Below, piece after piece: positions 59,785-64,000 of a stretch of 64,000 nt of DNA (positions are counted from its first letter, which is position 1; each line of letters opens with the position of its first letter). The DNA is from JANQOH01 sp965201155 (GTDB lineage Bacteria > Pseudomonadota > Alphaproteobacteria > UBA7887), in NCBI GenBank assembly GCA_965201155.1, contig OZ241752.1, positions 1,364,001 to 1,428,000 on the forward strand, given 5' to 3'. A program made the position numbers and the translations under genes. The notes below the pieces were generated by a model. The model was not told the origin of the DNA. It ran no database searches and saw nothing but the letters and a program-made list of their open reading frames with translations.

Positions 59785-60546
59785 ATGCGAAACTGGCTCA
59801 TTGCAGTCGGCGTGGCGCTGATGGCGGCGCCGGCGGGCGGCGTCCCCACGGATCCGCTGGCCTCCCCTGCCTGGGACGATGTGCGGGAAGAATTCTTCGG
59901 CGGTGACGCGCTGGTGTTCGACGACATGGTGGGCCTGGCCATGCCCGCCGATGTCGAAAACGCCTTTGACGTACCGCTGGCGGTCACCCTGTCGCCGGCG
60001 CTCATCGATGTGCGGGAAGTTGTCGTCATTGCTGAAAACAACCCGATCCGCCATGTCGCGCGCCTGATCCCGCACCGCAATATCGAGGCGGTCGGCCTCA
60101 AGATTCGCCTTGAGACCTCGGGTCCCGTTCGCGCCGCCGCGCTGGACGGCGAGGGGGTGTGGCATGTCGGCTCCACCTGGGCCAATGTGCTGACTCCCGG
60201 TGGCTGCTCGGCGCCGCCGCCGCTCGAAGGCGACGGACCTTCCAGCCGCGTCGGCGAGATCGCCATGCGCTCGTTCGACCGCGAAGACGGTTCCAGCCGC
60301 CTCAAATTCCGCATCATTCATCCGATGGATACGGGCTTCGCAATGACACCGGCGGGCGATGTCATCCCGCCCTATTTCGTCGAAACCATCGAAGTGTTCG
60401 ACGACCATGGCGTGGTTCTCGAACTTGTGACCGCCGCCGCCATGGCGCCGGACCCGATTTTCACCATCGACATGCCGGGCCTGGACCAGGGCCTGCATAT
60501 CAGCGCATGGGACAGCAAGGGCCTGCAATTCGAGGCGTTCCGTTGA
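59785..60546 (+). CDS. Fused SoxY-SoxZ-like carrier protein, copy 3
   Basis: 253 residues, signal peptide WLIAVGVALMAAPAGG. SoxY-like part with Cys141 in LTPGGCSAP, SoxZ-like part SRLKFRIIHPMDTGFAMTPA. It shares VIAENNPI, RLIPHR, VWHVG and SFDRE positions with copies 1 and 2 but is more divergent. The next gene, a hydrolase, starts in its stop codon (TTGA). This is a second carrier/hydrolase module, facing the opposite way to the first. Confidence 0.88.
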   Translation: MRNWLIAVGVALMAAPAGGVPTDPLASPAWDDVREEFFGGDALVFDDMVGLAMPADVENAFDVPLAVTLSPALIDVREVVVIAENNPIRHVARLIPHRNIEAVGLKIRLETSGPVRAAALDGEGVWHVGSTWANVLTPGGCSAPPPLEGDGPSSRVGEIAMRSFDREDGSSRLKFRIIHPMDTGFAMTPAGDVIPPYFVETIEVFDDHGVVLELVTAAAMAPDPIFTIDMPGLDQGLHISAWDSKGLQFEAFR

Positions 60547-61514
60547 TCGGCCGCACCGCAATCCTGCATCTGGCGGCGCTGCTCGCCGTCAGCCTGTGCG
60601 CTGCTGAAACCTTCGCGCGCGGCGACAGCTACCGCCTGAACCCGGAAGAGATCGCCCCCGGCGTCTATGTGTTCTGGGGCGCGCAGGAAGGCTATCTCGC
60701 CCGCAACGGGGGCAATATCGTCAATACCGGGTTCATTGTCGGTACGCGGAGCGTGTTGGCGATCGACGCCGGCCCCACCCGCCTCTACGCCGAACAGATG
60801 ATCGACGCCATTCGCCGCGTCACCGACAAGCCCATCCGCTACGCCGTCATCACCCACCACCATCCCGACCATTCCTTCGGTATCCAGCCGTTCAAGCGCG
60901 CCAACGCGCGTGTATGGATGCACCCGGCCGGCTACGCATTGCTGGAACGCGACGGCCCGGCGCTGCTGCAATTCATGCAGACATTGCTGGCCGACCGCTG
61001 GACGTCCGGCACCCGGATCACACGGCCGTCATCATGGCTGCGGTCGCCCCGGTCGTTCGATCTCGGCGGGCGAACCGTCCATGCGATGCCGCTCACCCAC
61101 GGCCATACGCCCGGCGACATCATCCTGCTCGACGAAACGACCGGAACCCTGTTCGCCGGCGACCTGGTCTTCAATCAGCGCGCGCCGTCCGTACCTCATG
61201 CGGACATTCCGACATGGCTCGGCCATCTCGACACTCTTGCAGGCATGGAGTGGGAGCGCCTTGTTCCCGGCCACGGGCCGCTGTTGACTGACTCGTCCGC
61301 ACTCGAACCCATGCGCGACTATCTGGTGTTTCTGGAGCAGTTTGCGCAGCGGGCAGCGGATGAGGGCCAGATGCTGGCGGAAGCGCTGGACGGCGAGATT
61401 CCCGCCCGCTTTCATGGCCTTGCCGGTCTTCAGATAGAGTTTGTCCGCTCCATGAACACGTTATTCCGCAGGTTCGAAAGCGAACAATTCGACGCTTCCC
61501 TGGCGATCAATTGA
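60543..61514 (+). CDS. Exported metallo-beta-lactamase-fold hydrolase, second module
   Basis: 323 residues starting with TTG inside the carrier's TGA. Signal peptide (TAILHLAALLAVSLCAAE). RLNPEEIAPGVYVFWGAQEG matches the first hydrolase. Zinc motif HHHPDH at 105-110 (HxHxDH), LTHGHTPGDII, LFAGDLVFNQ and LVPGHGPLLT. Same family as the 49048-50007 gene. It has a convergent 8-base overlap with the ABC exporter. Both hydrolase genes follow a carrier gene, so the pairing looks functional. Confidence 0.88.
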   Translation: MIGRTAILHLAALLAVSLCAAETFARGDSYRLNPEEIAPGVYVFWGAQEGYLARNGGNIVNTGFIVGTRSVLAIDAGPTRLYAEQMIDAIRRVTDKPIRYAVITHHHPDHSFGIQPFKRANARVWMHPAGYALLERDGPALLQFMQTLLADRWTSGTRITRPSSWLRSPRSFDLGGRTVHAMPLTHGHTPGDIILLDETTGTLFAGDLVFNQRAPSVPHADIPTWLGHLDTLAGMEWERLVPGHGPLLTDSSALEPMRDYLVFLEQFAQRAADEGQMLAEALDGEIPARFHGLAGLQIEFVRSMNTLFRRFESEQFDASLAIN

Positions 61515-63351
61515 GGGCGCGCACCGGCGGCTCCTCGAGCGCCGCCAGCCGCTCCGCCATGAGCGCGGACTCCTGCTGGCGCTCCCACATGCGTGCATAG
61601 GCGCCGCGCGCCAGCAGCAGCTCTGCATGACTGCCGCGCTCGACGATGCGCCCCGCATCCAGCACCAGTATCTCGTCGGCCTCGACGACCGTTGAAAGCC
61701 GGTGTGCGATGATAAGCGTGGTGTGGCCGCGGCTGATATCCGCGAGTTCCGCCTGGATGGCCTTTTCGGTCGCCGTGTCCAGCGCCGATGTGGCTTCGTC
61801 GAACAGCATGATGCGCGGGTTCTTGAGCAACATGCGTGCGATGGCCACGCGCTGTTTTTCGCCGCCTGAAAGTTTGAGGCCGCGTTCGCCGACCATGCTT
61901 TTCAGGCCCAGCGGCAGCCGGGCGATGAAGCGGTCGAGCCGCGCCAAGCGCACCGCCTCCTCGATCTCCGCTTCAGAGCAGTCGCGGCGCGCATAGGCAA
62001 GGTTGTAGTGCAGTGTGTCGTTGAACAGCACCGTATCCTGCGGAACCGTCCCGATGGCCGCCCGCAGCGAGGCCTGTGTGACGCTGCGAATATCCTGCCC
62101 GTCAATGCGTATGGCGCCAGAGGAGACGTCGTAAAACCGGAACAACAGGCGGGAGAGCGTCGATTTTCCGGCACCTGAAGGCCCGACAATCGCCACCGTC
62201 CGCCCCGGTGGAACGGTGAAGCTGATGCCGCGCAGGATTTCCCGGCCCGGTTCGTAGGAAAACTTCACCTCGTCGAACTCGATCTGTCCGCGGCCGACGG
62301 CAAGCGGGCCCGCATCGCTGCGGTCGGCAATCTCGCGCCGTTTCCCCAGCAATTCGAACATCCGCTCCATATCCACCAGAGACTGCTTGATCTGGCGGTA
62401 GACGAAGCCGAGAAACCCCAGCGGCTGGTAGAGCTGGAGCATGAAGGCGTTGACCGCCACAAGGTCGCCGAGCTTCATGCTGCCGTCCACTATGCCGCGC
62501 GCCGCCAGCAGCAGTACCGCGGTCATGCCGCCGGCAATGACGAACGCCTGCCCGATATTCAACAGGGCCAGTGACACTTTCGCGGTCACGGCGGCGTTCT
62601 GGTAGCGCCGAAGCGAGACATTGAAACGCCGCGCTTCATGCGCCTCGGCGCCGAAATATTTCACCGTTTCGTAATTCAGCAGGCTGTCGATGGCCTTGCT
62701 GTTCGCCTGCTCATCGGAGTCGTTCATTCGGCGCACGAAGCGTATGCGCCACTCCGTCACCACAAGGGTGAAGGTGATATAGGCGACCACGGTGACAAAG
62801 GTGATGAGCGCGAACGCTGCGTCATAACGGACCAGCAGGATGGCGCATACCAGCCCGATCTCGATCAGTGTCGGCAGGATGTTGAACAGCGTGAAGGACA
62901 GCAGGAATTCTATGCCCTTGGTTCCGCGTTCGATGATCCGGCTGAGGCCGCCGGTGCGCCGGTCGAGATGAAAGCGCAGCGACAGCGAATGCAGGTGGCG
63001 GAAGACCTGCAAGGCGGTTTCGCGCACGGCATGCTGCGCCACCCGCGCGAACACGGCGTCGCGCAGTTCGCCAAGGGCGACGGCAAGCAGGCGGGCTATG
63101 CCGAAGGCTGCGATGAGCGCCAGCGGCACGATAGCGACCCCGGCGCCGGTGCTGCTGTCCAGCGCGTCTACCACTTCGCCGAGCAGGAGCGGCGCCTGCA
63201 CGACAGCAATCTTTGCGCCGATGAGGAATATCAGCGCCAGCACCACGCGGCGGCGCAGGTCCCAGCGGCCGGCCGGCCACAAATAGGGCAGCAGCGCGCG
63301 CACGGCGCCGACATCGCGTTGAAAGCGCCCGCGGGCGGGCTCCTCAGCCAT
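61507..63351 (-). CDS. Atm1/ABCB7-type ABC exporter
   Basis: 614 residues, a half-transporter. Six membrane helices in the first ~330 residues, including SFTLFNILPTLIEIGLVCAI. Walker A GPSGAGKST, signature LSGGEKQRVAIAR, Walker B IMLFDEATSALD, H-loop IAHRLST. The transmembrane phrases (LNYETVKYFGAEAHE, RRTGGLSRIIERGTKGI) are those of Atm1/HMT1, which export glutathione- or persulfide-linked metal or sulfur compounds needed for cytosolic FeS or metal homeostasis. Confidence 0.95.
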   Translation of the reverse strand: MAEEPARGRFQRDVGAVRALLPYLWPAGRWDLRRRVVLALIFLIGAKIAVVQAPLLLGEVVDALDSSTGAGVAIVPLALIAAFGIARLLAVALGELRDAVFARVAQHAVRETALQVFRHLHSLSLRFHLDRRTGGLSRIIERGTKGIEFLLSFTLFNILPTLIEIGLVCAILLVRYDAAFALITFVTVVAYITFTLVVTEWRIRFVRRMNDSDEQANSKAIDSLLNYETVKYFGAEAHEARRFNVSLRRYQNAAVTAKVSLALLNIGQAFVIAGGMTAVLLLAARGIVDGSMKLGDLVAVNAFMLQLYQPLGFLGFVYRQIKQSLVDMERMFELLGKRREIADRSDAGPLAVGRGQIEFDEVKFSYEPGREILRGISFTVPPGRTVAIVGPSGAGKSTLSRLLFRFYDVSSGAIRIDGQDIRSVTQASLRAAIGTVPQDTVLFNDTLHYNLAYARRDCSEAEIEEAVRLARLDRFIARLPLGLKSMVGERGLKLSGGEKQRVAIARMLLKNPRIMLFDEATSALDTATEKAIQAELADISRGHTTLIIAHRLSTVVEADEILVLDAGRIVERGSHAELLLARGAYARMWERQQESALMAERLAALEEPPVRALN

Positions 63352-63404
63352 GAATCAGAAGTGCCGGCGGGGTGCGGGCGGCGGGGTGCCGACCCGCCGC
63401 GGGT

Positions 63405-64000
63405 TCACTCCGTGCCGCCGGGCGTATCTTCCGCTTGGGAGTCCGCCTCCAGGGGCGCGGGCGTCAACAGATATCGCGCACCGGCGTCAGCGCGCGCCGG
63501 CGCCGAAACGGGCACATCGTCAGCTCGCGGCGTCGGGGCGAGCGCCAATAATTCGCCATTCCACGAGAATTGCGAAAGCTGCTCCGTACCGGGCAGTTCC
63601 ACGGGCGGGCCGCTGGCGCCGGCTTCGGGCGGCGCCGGCGGAGCGGCGGAATATTCGGCCGGGGCCGTGTCGGACAGTGCCGGCGGCGAGAGACCCGGGG
63701 CGGGTGCGGTAACTCCGGCCGCCACGGCATCGCCCGAATGGTCGGCGGCGCTGACCGGCGGTGCGTCCTGGCCGCTCGCATTCCCGGCAGCGGGCGCTGG
63801 ACCGTCAGCGAGGGTCACCTGCGCCGGAGCAGGGCTTGCGCCCGGCGCAGCCGGTGCGTCCGGTGTACCGGCGAGGCGCACCGCTTCGGCAGGCTGCGGC
63901 GCGGACAGCTCCTCCGACACAGCCTGCGGACCGGTTGCAGCGTGGCCCGGCCGCGCCGCCAGCGGCGCAATCCCGGCCGTATCGGCGCCCTCCGGAGCGC
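63405..64000 (-). CDS. C-terminal part of a Pro/Ala-rich protein, 5' part outside window
   Basis: About 197 codons are open to the window edge with no stop. The composition is Pro, Ala, Ser and acidic residues (PAPAPP-like repeats), so it is probably disordered, perhaps the tail of an envelope or RNA-processing protein. TEQLSQFSWNGELLALAP is the only ordered-looking stretch. Ends at 63405, 54 bases from the ABC gene start. The family cannot be told. Confidence 0.6.
   Translation of the reverse strand, partial: APEGADTAGIAPLAARPGHAATGPQAVSEELSAPQPAEAVRLAGTPDAPAAPGASPAPAQVTLADGPAPAAGNASGQDAPPVSAADHSGDAVAAGVTAPAPGLSPPALSDTAPAEYSAAPPAPPEAGASGPPVELPGTEQLSQFSWNGELLALAPTPRADDVPVSAPARADAGARYLLTPAPLEADSQAEDTPGGTE

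Noticed and set aside
1..64000. CRISPR arrays, tRNA and rRNA genes
   Set aside because: No regularly spaced repeats, cloverleaf-like or rRNA sequences were seen on reading both strands by eye; small tRNA genes could still be missed.

Overview
The window is a GC-rich (roughly 65%) stretch of chromosome that reads as an alphaproteobacterium. The evidence is an NDUFA12-type complex I accessory gene, a COQ9 family gene, DUF2155 beside aat, the nadD-rsfS-gpmI-envC-ctpA-rppH row, a DUF3305/DUF3306/TorD formate dehydrogenase operon, and secB beside a parS-like site. Genes are tightly packed, with many ATGA start/stop overlaps. No rRNA, tRNA or CRISPR array was seen.

Layout. 1-9 kb: a partial drug-efflux MFS gene, a periplasmic DegQ-type protease, a cytochrome c'/diheme cytochrome c pair, ubiX, purE-purK, coq9, peptide deformylase, and a 43-residue secreted peptide gene with two adjacent cysteines, divergent from a His-rich protein. 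10-17.6 kb: pyrB, a dihydroorotase-like gene lacking one metal histidine, plsY, NDUFA12, an ABC/FtsX exporter, mlaD, DUF2155 and aat. 17.9-23.4 kb is accessory: an IS5-like insertion sequence, an SDR gene, and an island with toxin-antitoxin remnants and a darG-darT pair whose toxin carries an in-frame stop. The island is bounded on both sides by copies of the 3' end of the SDR gene. 23.4-31.2 kb: a complete membrane-bound, Tat-exported formate dehydrogenase operon on the minus strand.

31.3-37.4 kb: a housekeeping row with a fused NadD-RsfS protein and no rlmH. 38.3-45 kb is a second accessory zone: a VapB45/VapC45-like toxin-antitoxin pair, a TbpB-like lipoprotein, a broken antitoxin/PIN pair, small orphan genes and a broken family 25 glycosyltransferase. 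45-64 kb: a family 2 glycosyltransferase, a PhoX-type phosphatase, a parS-like site, secB, lepA, asd, isocitrate lyase and an Atm1-type exporter. Interleaved with these are two separate modules of fused SoxY-SoxZ-like carriers and exported metallo-beta-lactamase-fold hydrolases.

How it fits together. The cell probably oxidises formate at the periplasmic face and passes electrons to quinone through a cytochrome b. It runs a glyoxylate bypass and keeps several c-type cytochromes. The most unusual content is the pair of SoxYZ-like/hydrolase modules (three carriers, two hydrolases) with no quinoprotein dehydrogenase in the window. Next are the secreted Cys-Cys peptide with its divergent partner, and the split DarT gene in an island flanked by SDR-tail repeats.
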